From Chamaelirium japonicum (lineage: Eukaryota > Streptophyta > Magnoliopsida > Liliales > Melanthiaceae): a DNA stretch of 64,000 bases. The position numbers and the translations under genes are program-made. The DNA lies in the NCBI GenBank assembly GCA_947650365.1, contig OX393555.1, positions 9,850,840-9,914,839 of the forward strand, in the 5' to 3' direction. Positions 23,967 to 35,400 of the stretch are shown here, in pieces. Under the pieces are notes generated by a model. It was given only the letters and a program-made list of their open reading frames with translations. It searched no databases and was not told where the DNA came from. The first letter of the stretch is position 1. Each line of letters opens with the position of its first letter.

Positions 23967-24839
23967 TTAACTCCGCTTCGTAGTCCAGAGGTTGAGGATG
24001 CCCAACTCAGCTCCGCCTTCACCTGTTTCTCCCCCCTCGATTTGGCACGTTGTCTTCAGATGTATGGCGCTAAGCTCGCACTTGGCCGCTGAGGACTGGT
24101 CACCTCGAATGCTCATCACGCCCTGGTCGGTCCAAAACTTCACTACCTGGTGGGCCGACGAGGGGACCGCATCCAAGTGGTGGAGCCATGGCCTTCCAAG
24201 GATGATGTTGTACGCCGAGTGGGCTTCAATCACAATGAACCGGGTAAGATTGGTGAGATGCCCTGTTGTGATCGGGAGGGTGATCTCACCAACCACCCTT
24301 GCAGCCTCTCCCGTGAAGCCCGTTATCGTCGACGACGACTCAGTCATCTGCCCGCGATCTAGCTGCATGGCGTCGAAGGCGCTGAGGAAGAGCACATCTA
24401 CCAAACTCCCAGCGTCGACCGGAATTCTCTTCACCAGGCAATTTGCTATCTGCAGCCGTATAACCAGAGGATGGTTGTGAGGCCTCTTTATTCCGACCAG
24501 ATCAGCCGCCGAAAACTGTACTGCTGCTTCCACTCTTGGCTCGGGGCGAATGAAGGGGTCGAGCACCACATGGTGAACTTGCCTTGCTTGTTCAATACGC
24601 CGCACCTGTCGGTCGACAACATTTGATGATGGTACAGGGCCATGGTACCCGTAGACTGCGTCTACCTCTCGGAGCTGGCGTCTTTCTGGCGGAGGACCCG
24701 GTAAGCGTTGTGCCGTCGCTCCTCGCTGGACTTCCCCTACAGCCTTAGTCTCCTTACGTTGAGGGAGGTCAATGAAGCAGCCAAGGTGGCCGGCCTCAAT
24801 GAGATCCTCGATATGATGCTTGAGCGCCCGGCACTGCAA
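23967..24839 (-). pseudogene. Gypsy zinc knuckle remainder and protease
   Basis: The frame opens inside the gag zinc knuckle (CRALKHHIEDLIEAGHLGCFI) and continues into an aspartic protease. The active site appears as VDAGSLVDVLF, where this family usually has DTGSS or DSGSS. Downstream FTGEAARVVGEITLPI and a NIILGRPWLH flap/strand are typical of Tat protease. It ends at a stop before the minisatellite linker. It is in frame with the upstream gag reading frame across one stop (24900-24902). Confidence 0.85.
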
Positions 24840-26536
24840 GGTAGTGTGGCCTTGGCCCTGGTGGTACTCGCAGTACCTTGATGTATCTCTAGCTCCCCTC
24901 TATCCGGGTTCAAGCGGTTGCGCCCACTTGAAGTACGGTTCACCCTTGATAGCCTCCAAGATCTGGTCTATGGGTGCATTCAGTACCGTGAACTCCCTAT
25001 TCCATTGCGGCCTCGCTGGCCTGTCTTGCCTTTGCCGCTTCACTTCGTGCCGTGTCGCCTCCCCTTGCTGCTTGTTGACGTTCTTCACCGTAGCTGGCTT
25101 GGCGTAGCCTTGTTGCGGGGCCCTAGTTTCCACCGCCTTCCTCTTGCGGTCCGCGTCTTCTATCTTGATGTACTTCTCAACACGCCGCGATAGCTCGTCG
25201 ATCGTCTCCGGGGTTCGCTTGATGAGCGACGCGTTGACGAGCTGGGTAGGCTGAATGGCGTTCTTGAAGGCCGCGATCACCATGCGATCCTGCCCATCTG
25301 CGTCCGCCAAGCTCAGGTACTCGGACCTAAACCTATGGTAGAATTGTCTGAGCGTCTCCTTCTGGGTCATACTCATCCCGAAGAGTGACTTCAGCGTCTT
25401 CAGCCCCCGGCGGTTGCACCGGTATTGGTCTATGAACCGCGTGCTCAGCTCCGAGAAAGAGGAGATGGACGAGGGCCTGAGCTTGTGGAACCATTCGAGG
25501 GGGGTTCCCGACAAACTGTTGGCGAAGGTCCGACAGAGGATATGATCATCCTCGTGGGGGACCAGAGCATCCCGGAAAGCCAGTACGTGCTCCACCGGGT
25601 CTTTCGATCCGTCGAACTTGGGAAGACGCGGAGGATTCCATCCCCGAGGGAATGGCTCCCGGAGTAGCTTCTCGACAAGCGGCGACCGTGCGGCTCCTCG
25701 GATGGCGACTTCCTCCAGCCGATTGGGAGCTCGAACTCCTGGTCGGTCTCGCTGGATTCCTTCTTGATCCCCGAGTCGCTCCGACGTATGTACCCGAATA
25801 CGCTCATGTACGCTCCTCCGATCAGCAGTGTGGGCCGGCTGCCGACTGGCCGGCGCCATCCGAGTGTGATGGCTATCACTCGGTTGATGATGATGTTCGC
25901 CGTCTCGCTTCGGGCGATGCACTTGTGCCGAGTCCGTCTTCGAGTGATGCTTGGAGGCAGGCGACTGTCGGGGGTATGCCCCGAGCCGGGACCAGACATC
26001 CGAGCGTGCCGACGCCGCTCGAGCATGCTTGTTTCTCTCCGTAGGTTCTGGGCTACTCGAGTCTCGCCCGTCGGGATTCACACTTTGGACCTCCACCGAG
26101 CGATTAACCCTGATCTCCACCTGAGGCAGTGTTGCGGCTGCACTTGCCCTGGTGGGGCAGCTTGAGTAGGAAGGCTCTGTCCCACTTGGGCCATCATGCC
26201 CTGGTTGAGTAGACCACACGTCGGTGTGGCCCGCACGAAGTCACGCAACTCCTCGTAGTTGCGCTGCATTGTTTGGAGTTGGGCGGTAAGAGCTTGCTGG
26301 GTCATCATCATAGTGGTCAGAAAAGCTTCCGATAGACCCCCTGTTAGAGGAGCCAGGGTTGCTACCGGAGCCTGACTGGACTCCCTGACCCCCAGTATGG
26401 GATTCACTAGCGAGACTATGCGCTCCGTGTCTATTGGTGGTTGAACAAGGCGCCCGACATCATTAGCATCTCCGAGTGGTGCAGCTTCGGATGGGAGCTG
26501 CGACGTCGAGCGGGTACGATATGGTCCACCGGCCAT
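24840..26536 (-). pseudogene. Gypsy gag
   Basis: ATG at 26536 (MAGGPYRTRS) opens the gag. A frameshift near 26110-26160 moves the reading into the second frame (TLPQVEIRVNRSVEVQ), which runs to 24900. The retrotransposon gag domain contains FDGSKDPVEHVLAFRDAL, GTPLEWFHKL and LRQFYHRFRSEYL. After a TAG at 24900-24902 the same frame encodes the CEYHQGQGHTTLQC zinc-knuckle variant of Tat elements. The two lesions are a frameshift and one nonsense change. Confidence 0.88.
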
Positions 26537-26642
26537 CGTTCTTCAACCGTGTGGTCGTGGATTGCTGGTTGCAGGTAGCCTCGGACTGGTCGACACCCAC
26601 GGGTCAACAGTCGAAAGCTCTAGTAGGAAGTCTCGAAGACTA

Positions 26643-26660
26643 TCCCACAGACGGTGCCAA
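26643..26660 (-). other. Gypsy primer-binding region
   Basis: Minus-strand TTGGCACCGTCTGTGGGA starts 3 bp after the right LTR. The near-identical TTGGCGCCGTCTGTGGG is the conserved post-LTR sequence of plant Tat elements. The primer tRNA was not identified. Confidence 0.8.
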
Positions 26661-26663
26661 GAT

Positions 26664-27517
26664 TGGGGGGGGTTCTTAATCGAACCGGGCGGTTCGGATG
26701 GCAAGCACAATCCAACAAGCCAAAATCAAGACAAAGACCGGGAATTACGTGGAAAACCCCTTCTCAACGCCGAAGGGAAAAAAACCACGGGTGGGGCGAG
26801 AATGCACTATAACACTTGTGACGGTTACAATTCGCTCACCTTACCCCAATTACACCCTGAGGACCGGTCTCCCGAAATACCGACCTTTGCAGTTTTGCTC
26901 AAGCTGTCGACCGCTGCAGACAGCGTCTAACCACAGATCGCTGCAGACAGTGTCTTACTACAGACCGACCTCCGCAGACAGCCTCTAACTACCGACCGCT
27001 GCAGACAGTGTCTGACTACCGACCGACCTCCGCGGACAGCCTCTGACTACCGACCGCTGCAGACAGTGTCTGGCTACCGACCGACCTCCGCAGCTCCGCA
27101 AATTCCGGGATGAAACGGGCAGCGTCTCCTCCAGAATTCCTCCTCCCCTCGCTGAAGGGATAGGTCCCCTTTTATAGTGGTGGGATGACAGTTGGGGCGC
27201 TCCGCGCGGAGCGGGTGGATGACGTGTCCCCGCAATGAGCTCAACCGCCGCGGTAGTGAGGACGTGGCGCGCGGTTGACACCTGGTCACTTCGGGTCAGA
27301 AATCTCGGAGCGTAGTCAGCACCTCGTAGCTTCCGAGATTTCCAGGTTCGACTGTCGCACTGTTCCTCGGCATTTTGCACGGCCGACCGAGGGTGGGTGG
27401 TTCGGCATGTCTGTTGCGCGGCCGACCTCAAGGAAGAGAAAAGGGGGGGGGGCTATTGCGCGGTCGACCCCCCCCCCATGTCTGTTGCGCGACCGATCTC
27501 AAGGAAGAGAAGGAGAG

Positions 27518-27557
<40 letters not shown>

Positions 27558-27593
27558 ATGTCTGTTGCGCGGCCGACCAGGAGGGTACACACA
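26664..27593 (-). repeat. Right (5') LTR of the gypsy element
   Basis: 930 bp, matching the split left LTR from TCTTAATCGAACC to GAGGGTACACACA. It contains GC-rich units of the form CGACCGCTGCAGACAGTGTC repeated with variation (about 26915-27080; also 5680-5890 in the left LTR) and only about two units of the C/G-tract array. Confidence 0.9.
27518..27554. repeat. 37-bp cytosine homopolymer
   Basis: An uninterrupted C37 tract inside the right LTR tandem array, where other units have 7-16 C. The length may be unstable in vivo or uncertain in the assembly. Confidence 0.85.
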
Positions 27594-27779
27594 ATATGTA
27601 TGTATGGAAGGCCAGAACCCGATGGGTATTTGATCAACCCCAGTGAGAGTTAACACTATCAACCGGATGTTTCATGGCTTTATCTCTGCCCATGTTACGT
27701 CCCCAACCATACACCCATCTCACCTGCTACCCCCGACAGAGGCACTCCGAAAGCAAATATGGCCAGGTCTTCACTTGTC

Positions 27780-27975
27780 CGCTACGGGTATAGATACATG
27801 GTGTCAGCATACCCCTACTTATCGCAGCTAAAGCGATGCTACAGAATTTGAAGGCTTTGATCCAGTTGGGTGGTACTCATGCGGTGGTAGAAGGTGATAG
27901 CCTCCCCCTGATTCAAATCCTGTCGAACAGGGGCCCCTCTGCTCCGATACAGAGTCTTGTATCCAACTGCAGGAA
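27780..27975 (+). pseudogene. Non-LTR-type RNase H fragment
   Basis: The translation IHGVSIPLL..AKAMLQNLKAL, then THAVVEGDSLPLIQIL, resembles the RNase H domain (RVT_3 type) found at the 3' end of plant LINE ORF2 and in related orphan proteins, around the conserved VEGDS motif. It has no start, stops soon after and has no RT nearby. From 27980 to about 28160 the sequence is AACCCAACC-rich. 28160-28983 shows nothing else recognisable. Confidence 0.45.
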
Positions 27976-28983
27976 TTTATACCATCTTTCTAACTCAACC
28001 CAACCCAACTCAACCGGTTTACATGGGTTATGTTGACCCAACCCAAGACAACCTAACCCAACCCGACCCGTTTATTAAACAGGTCAGGTCGGGTCGACAT
28101 GTTTATTAGGAGGGCCAGGTTTGGATTTAAGTTGACCCGCTTATTAAACAGGTCGGTTTCAGGTTGGGTGTTTTGCCCTTGTGCGTATGTCTCAAACTGT
28201 AACTCTTTCATGCATGGGTTGATTTATTTACTCATATTACAAGAGAGGACGACGGATCGGAATGTAATAACATGTTTTAAAAAGGAGCATATACAAATCA
28301 TACTAAGGAGATGGGGACGGCAATATCAAAACCGACGGTGGTCTGCGGACATGCAGCACTTCTGAGGATGGAATTAGAATGTCATCATCAAAGCCTAGCT
28401 TCAACGGATGACGCCAAGTCCCTGAACACAGCGGAAAACATCTCGTCTATGCCGACAAGTTGAAACCGTCACCTGGAAAGAAATATTCCAGTTAGCAATT
28501 CATGAATTATTGCTCAAGCTAGGATCAGGGTAGATGTGAAAATTAATCACGATCATCGTCATCATTCACATCTTATCCCATCAAGATAGTGTCGACTATA
28601 AGAAAGATCAACAATAATTTTTTGACAGACTGTCAACCTGACGAATCAAAGATTGCCACCTAAACCCTAACCAAGACGGCTTAGCACGAAAAGGGCAACA
28701 GCAAGAAACCTGGAGGGCTAGTTGACCAGTTGGGAGATCTAGTTGTTGGTCACACAATCTAAGCCCATGCAACCAAGGAGCAACCCTCCAAGGTTGCCCT
28801 AACCAGAATCTTCTAGACAAAGAGGATACAAGGAAAAGTTTGACTCGTGGAACGATGTGCAAGGGTCTGGTGTGGTATTCATCTGTCGGGTTACCTGCCA
28901 TCGGACGGCTGTGATGAATAAAGGCCCGTCACCTTATGCAAGGGACACCTTATTGGATCATTTCTCGGTTGGAAATACTAGAA

Positions 28984-29431
28984 CTAACTCGACAAACCAG
29001 ACCAAAATGCAAGATCAGGACGAGGTGATGGAATGATGGAGTTTGTACCGTATGGTGATTCAGGTAGCTGCTTCCTGACTGCCTGCAGCTGAATGGAGTT
29101 CTCAAGGCAAAGGTCGAAGCCGTAATGCGGATGCCTCTCGTACCAAGTGTCCTGCTGCGCGTGGGTGTCCCAGTGCTCGCCGCAGCTGCTCTTCCCGTAC
29201 TTGTGCACCCACCCAGACCCGTTGTGGTGCTCCCCCCATGTTCGGTTCCACCGCTCCCCGTGCCGTCCCTCCCACCAGGTCTCCCCCTGCTTCACCCCGT
29301 GCCCATCCGGATTGAAGTTTTCGTCCCACTTGTCTCCCCATTTCGACCACCGATCATCACCTTCTGATCGCTCCGCCCATTTATCGGTGTATTTCATGCT
29401 CCCGCCCTTCCCATCATACTTCTCGCCCCAC
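28984..29431 (-). CDS. LESV: LESV exon 4
   Basis: Begins after the acceptor TTTGCAG and completes the Arg codon split across intron 3. It encodes the C-terminal Trp-rich part (WGEKYDGKGGS to WYERHPHYGFDLC) and a Pro/Ser-rich tail, stopping with TAG at 28984-28986. Intron 3 (29432-30049, 618 bp) contains no recognisable insertion. Confidence 0.88.
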
Positions 29432-32400
29432 CTGCAAACAAAACAAAACGTAAACAGATGCAAACAAACCAATCCATAAACCAGATACAATAAATTGTCC
29501 GCTCATCTCCAGTCACAAAGCTCACCGAATTTCGATGAAAGTAACCTAGTTTCGGAGCATTAAGGGACGCCGAATAAATCGGCAATTAAACATCTGATTC
29601 ACTAGTTCGCCGAATAATCCCGAAAATTGCTAAATAACCCCAAAAAATCACGAACAATTCATGAAAAACGCTGAAAATCCTACAAACCTCCCGAAAATCC
29701 CAAAACAAACCTAGAAATCCCGGAAAATACTGGGGAAAAAAAAAACTTTCTTTTTCCAATTTCCCCCGAATTTATCAGAATTGAACTGAATTGACCCCCC
29801 ACCGAATTAGTGCAGAATCCGAACTTTGTTACTATGATCATATCAATATTACTCTTTCTAAAAGAAATGGGTTTGGAGGGTTCTGAGGCAAATGCTTTTA
29901 CTTCACAAATCAGATGACTCCCACACAAATCTTGGCAAACTTTATTGGTAAGAAATTTTGAAACATCTGAAATGGCCTTGAGTTTCTAAATGACTCTGGG
30001 TGAGAACACATGTAAACAAAGAGAGAGATGGAAGGATCAAAAGTCTTACCGTTCGTGCCAAACATGAGCATGGCCAGCATCCAACTGTGTGTTGAGGTCT
30101 ATGCAGCACCATTTGTCGGCCCACTTCTCTGCTTGTCCAGAAGCATCATAATGTTCCCGCCATTTTTCATGCCATTCGCCACCATAGTCATTCTTCCCCC
30201 ACTTATCTGCAGTCTTCTCGATATGCATAAGCCCACTCTCAAGGTCCTGCAAAAATAAAATCCATATACAGCACCTCAAATGGCCTCACAGAGATTGTAA
30301 TATCAATTCAGTAACTATCCCACATTAAGTATTAGAGTTTAAGAAACTTTAATAATTGGGAATGCTATAGACAGAGAAAGAGTAGACATATAGAGAACTA
30401 GCACCCCCTTTTGACTTAGGCTTCAAGAACTAGAGTCGTGTCCGTTGTCGGGTTAGTATTAAATAAAAGAAGCCCTACATGGCATTTTGGACTAACATCT
30501 CCCAGAAAGAGACATTTTATTTGCAAGGGAATTAGAATACTCTCTTTATTATGCTTGCCCAGCTTCTAGAGATGCCTCTCATGAAACGGACCAACCATAT
30601 CAAATCTCCATCGGATCGAACATGGTACATCTAGCCCTACTGGTCCCATGGAGCCAGCGATCATAACTCGAACCAATGTGTTCAACACTTCAACCCGGGG
30701 GCCCTTAACAGTCTCGGTCGCATATATCATCTTATCAAGAATTCCAATTTTGCAAACCAAAGTATTTTGTTTTATATGATTGCTTTTGTTTTAAAAGTTT
30801 CTTTTACAATTGGTCAGCCTTAAAAATCGGACAAGGATCAAATATGCTTCCGATCTAAGTAAAATCAATGGATCGTCCTCATCCAGCTCATATTATTCGA
30901 GCATTAGAAATGTCTGCTTTCGCCAATACTTCCAACTCGATGGGATCATATTCATGACCGTGGGATTGTATTAGTCTCATCACATAACATACCATTACAT
31001 GCAACCAAGATGGAAACAAGGATTACATGAAACAATGTGCCATGACACCCATCATATGCTTCAATCTTTCTTATGCATTATGGTATAATCCAAAGAAAAC
31101 CACAACTTGCCGTTGTATTGAACTTATCCACATAAATAATTGTCTCGAGAAAGGCCAACATGCTTACGAGCACCATCAACAATGAATGACACCAGGAACA
31201 TCTATAACTGCACAGCTCCAAAGTCGAGCACTATGATCCAATGGGAACGGGCAAAAAGATAACTAAATCGAGTATCAAGATCACAAAATAACTAATCATT
31301 TGTAAAAGCAAGCATCCATAATCGGGTAAAAACAAACCTAAAAATGATCTTACGCACTTAGAGACAACCGATATCATCGATGAACGCCCAAATGCCCGGA
31401 AAAACAAGTCTTACTAGAGGACATGATAGAATAACACACCTATAATATAGCATGTAAGATGATAATCATGCATCAAACAAGGAGCATGTGCCCAATTACT
31501 CATCTAAGAGTCAAAAAGACACCCAGTACAAAATAGGTATCGCAAACAACTTGAGCAAGACCAACATATTTCCATTTGGCACAAAAAAAACTTCAAGTTG
31601 ATGCGTGTAAGAAGAAGAAACTTAATCCAAAAGGTTACCAAGGTCACACAAACAGACAATAGCAACAATACAGCTGAGTTCTCCATAATGTTTGACTCCC
31701 TAGATCATGTGAAACCATGAATCGGTCCTTAAGGAACACATTGTTTCCAGAATCCTATCAGCTTTGAGTGGAGCAAACAATATCCTAAATCCGAAAGAAT
31801 GTAGAAGTGTAGAACTGATCATGCCTTGTGTTTACACCATAAAATCGCCGTACACCAAAATTGTTGTTCGGTTGGTTGGGTGGGTAACAATTGATGCTCA
31901 CGTGGTGACCTTTACATAAAGAAGTTGAACACATGAGTGACCTTCACAGCCTTTTGACCAACGAGGATCTAATCCTGATCCATGATGCTCAAACCAACCA
32001 AGGCATGGCACGTCAACATCTGGCGGGTGGTTACACACATCCTCATGATTAACTCAGAAGTTCAAACATGACTAGGCAAGACTAATAGAGCAAGCGACGT
32101 GTAACGCCGACCTATGAAGATGTTGATCGTAAGCGAGCGCAACCATAGTTACCAAGTCAGAAGTTGGGGGAAAATCAGCTAGGGTATTAGTCGGAAAAAT
32201 CGAAAAAAAGTCGGAAAAATCGGATAAAAGTCGGAAAATAAATGGTAAAATTTTAGAACATATTTATGTATAGATGTTACAATAGGTTTTTTGAGCAATA
32301 CATAACGGGATTAAAACGCAATTAATCGGGATTAAAAAGTGTAAATCGGGATTAAAATGTGAAAATCGTGACTTTTTCATAAAATCGTGACTTTTTCAAA

Positions 32401-35400
32401 AAACAGGAAATAGTCGCGTAGCGAACGTTTACTAAATAAGTCGTGTTTTAATTGAGACCTATTCAAAAAAGCAGATTTTTTGGTAACAGAGAGCGCAACT
32501 ATGGACTGGCACAATCTAATCAAAATCGGCCATCGGGATGACGGAAAGTCAAGGACATGGTTTCAACCATGCATTGAAACCTGATGCGCACGTGCGTGTG
32601 TGTGTGTTGGGGGCGGGGGGTTAAATTTTAAGACGTAAGGGTAAATTTTACAAAACAAAATAAAGCATGCTATGTTATATGGTTCAGAATGGTGGCCCTA
32701 ATAGGCAGCTCAAACTCATAAGATGAGTGTGACAGAGATGAGGATGTTGAGGTGGACGTGTGGAAAAATTAGAAAGCATAGAGTGAGAAATGAGGGTATT
32801 AGATGAAGTGTTGGAGTGACACCAATTGAGTACAAGATAATGGAGAAAAAACTAAGATGGTTTAGGTGTTTTAGTGTACATTATAGAGCAAAGCTGGCCT
32901 TGATAAGAAGAGGGTCCCATATTACTGTGGAATATTCAAGTAGGCAGGGAATACCTAAAATAACATTAATGTTAGTTGCTAGAAACAACTTGGAAAAACT
33001 TTCTTTGGCAACAGAACCCTAAATAGAAATGAACGACAAAAAATGATTCATCAAGCTGACCCCAAATGGATGGGAAATGGCTTGATGGTTATGGTTATGG
33101 CCTTACTTAGTTGAAAACCAACATTCCAAAGAGCGAAGGGTGCCAAACAAACATCACATAGGTGTCATAAACCCGTCAACTATAAAAAAAAAATCAATTT
33201 GAATATTAAGAAGAAACCTTATTTCAGCAACTGCCACAAATCACAATCATAGAGAGCCCCAAGAGCTCTGATAAGAACGAGAAGACCGGGCTAACATGCA
33301 AAAACCTCAAGTAGAAATAAACATGTAGCGTAACGTTGAAGCACATACCCGATCACGATCTCGGACCACAAGCAAACACACAAACCAAAGCGATGGGATT
33401 CCTACACACAAGTTCATGATAAATCACCCAATCGGGGTGCAACATAGAAAGAGTCTTAATGCATAGAATGATGAGATGGGAAGGTTTATATAGAGAGCCA
33501 TCCCCTCTCGCTTAGACCACAAATAACCAAGGATTGAGATTTTGACCGAAATCACGAAATTTCGGTTTCAGACGCTATCAAAAAAAAAACACCTGTGCAC
33601 AACTCCGAAACTCTACTTCGAGCGACTTTGGTACACTTCGGAGGATTTCGTTGTATTTCGTTGAACTTCGGCGAAATTTTGACCGAAACAAGTGGGACCC
33701 ATGCTAAGGTGGCATTTCCGCTTAATTTCGATTAAATTTTGGTCAAATCCTGTGGGGCCTGTGAAATCACGTAGGTCGAAATCATGTCGACTCTTTTGAT
33801 GGGTTATCTGCGGAACTAGATAAATTTTGTTCGAAATTTCTCCGCGATATAAACAATATAAATTTATGTAAATATACAGTGATTATCAAGTTTTTTTTCA
33901 GTTTACTATTATTCCACCTTGGTTATTAGTCCATGCAGGCTTACTATGTGTTTGGTGTGTTCTCTTCAAACTATTCAAGTAAATATATTCACAACTATAA
34001 AAGACTTAAATTTGAAATTTTAAAAAAAAAATTCCACAAATTCGGCCCTTTTTTTACCGTTTCGAATTTTTCCAAAATTTTGGATAAAATTCTGAAATTT
34101 CGGTTTCAGCCAGAGTCGAAACTAGACACAAAATCAAAATCTCGAACCTTGCAAATAACTGAACTAGAGGTGGCAGTGGTGCGGTTTAAAACCGAAAAAC
34201 ACGGTAAACCGCACCGCGTGGTGCGGTTTTGGCTTGCCAAAATATAACACTGTCGCGGTGCAGTGCGATTTTGGTTTTCAATTTCGGTGTAGCGGTGCCG
34301 GTTTTGGTTTTGACCAAAACCACATAATACAGCATCGTTTAAGTCATTATAATGATAAACCGTGGTGCACCGCACCACACCACACCGCATGGTGCGGTTT
34401 TGGGTTAACATAATGGTACATCGTCGCAATGCGGGGCGGTTTTAATATGCCGGTTCGGTGTTGCGGTGCGGTTTCGGTTTCTCCCGAAACAGCACCGTTG
34501 CCATCCCTAAACTGAACTTGCTCTTATACAACCCATAAGACCCAATAGGGTCAATATGCAGGAAATAGCCATATAACGTGTTGTACGCCAAATATCAAGG
34601 TGATGAGATGGGTTATGCTTCACCTGCCACATTGATTCCTTCCAATATTCATGCCAAACATTTCCAGCCGCATCACGTCCGGATTTCTCTGAACCGAGCT
34701 CTTTATAGTCAAACGGGTCAGAAGCTTCCCAGAACTTATCTTCCCATTCAACAGCTTGATCAGCACTAACTCCCCGAATAAGTGTCCATTTGCAAACTAC
34801 CCCATCATGCCATTGTTCGGTTCCTGTCTCTCTCCACCACTTTGAACCATCTGAATTAAATCCATGTGATGATGCTTCCTCGCTCTTACCAAGGGCTTCA
34901 ACAGCCTCTTCCGCATGCCTCGAAAATAGCACATCAAGTTTATTTTCATCTGTTGTAGTAGACAGAACTGAAGAGGATGCGTCGGTATCTACCACTTTTT
35001 GAACTTCCACAAAGGATTGAAGAGGTGGAAGTGGAGGGGTATGCTTAATTTCAAACACAGTGCTCTCAAAAGGAATTTCCAGAATATCTGCAGGCTGCAA
35101 TTTTTCTATCAAAGAACTGGATGGATACGGATAGGAATTTAATTTCATCAGTGGCTCGAAGCTAGTGACATCATCCCTTGATTTATTTTTACTGTCCGGT
35201 GGAGGTGACCATGACCAAAAATCCGGACCGGGAGTTCCATGCCCTAAAGTTCCTGATTGATGAACGAATGAATTTGCACTCCCCAAGCCTGAAAAAATTG
35301 ATAAATGCCAAAGTTAGAAACATAAACTGTCACCCTGCTAATAGAGAAAAGAATAAATACATAAAGTTGTGTGCTTGATTTCAGTAAGTAGGTATAGTTG

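Larger units (their letters stand above)
5427..27593 (-). mobile_element. Ty3/gypsy Tat-type LTR retrotransposon
   Basis: The element spans 22,167 bp, of which 10,052 bp plus a 5-bp duplication are a copia insertion, leaving about 12.1 kb. The target duplication ATATG is present at 5422-5426 and 27594-27598. The LTRs are 5427-16783 (interrupted) and 26664-27593. On the minus strand, next to the right LTR, lies the Tat-type sequence TTGGCACCGTCTGTGGG, and a polypurine tract (AGGAGGGGG) lies at the left LTR. Domain order on minus is gag, zinc knuckle, protease, RT, RNase H, second RNase H, integrase. A plus-strand antisense gene sits near the 3' LTR. All minus-strand reading frames are broken, so the copy is not autonomous. 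Confidence 0.93.
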
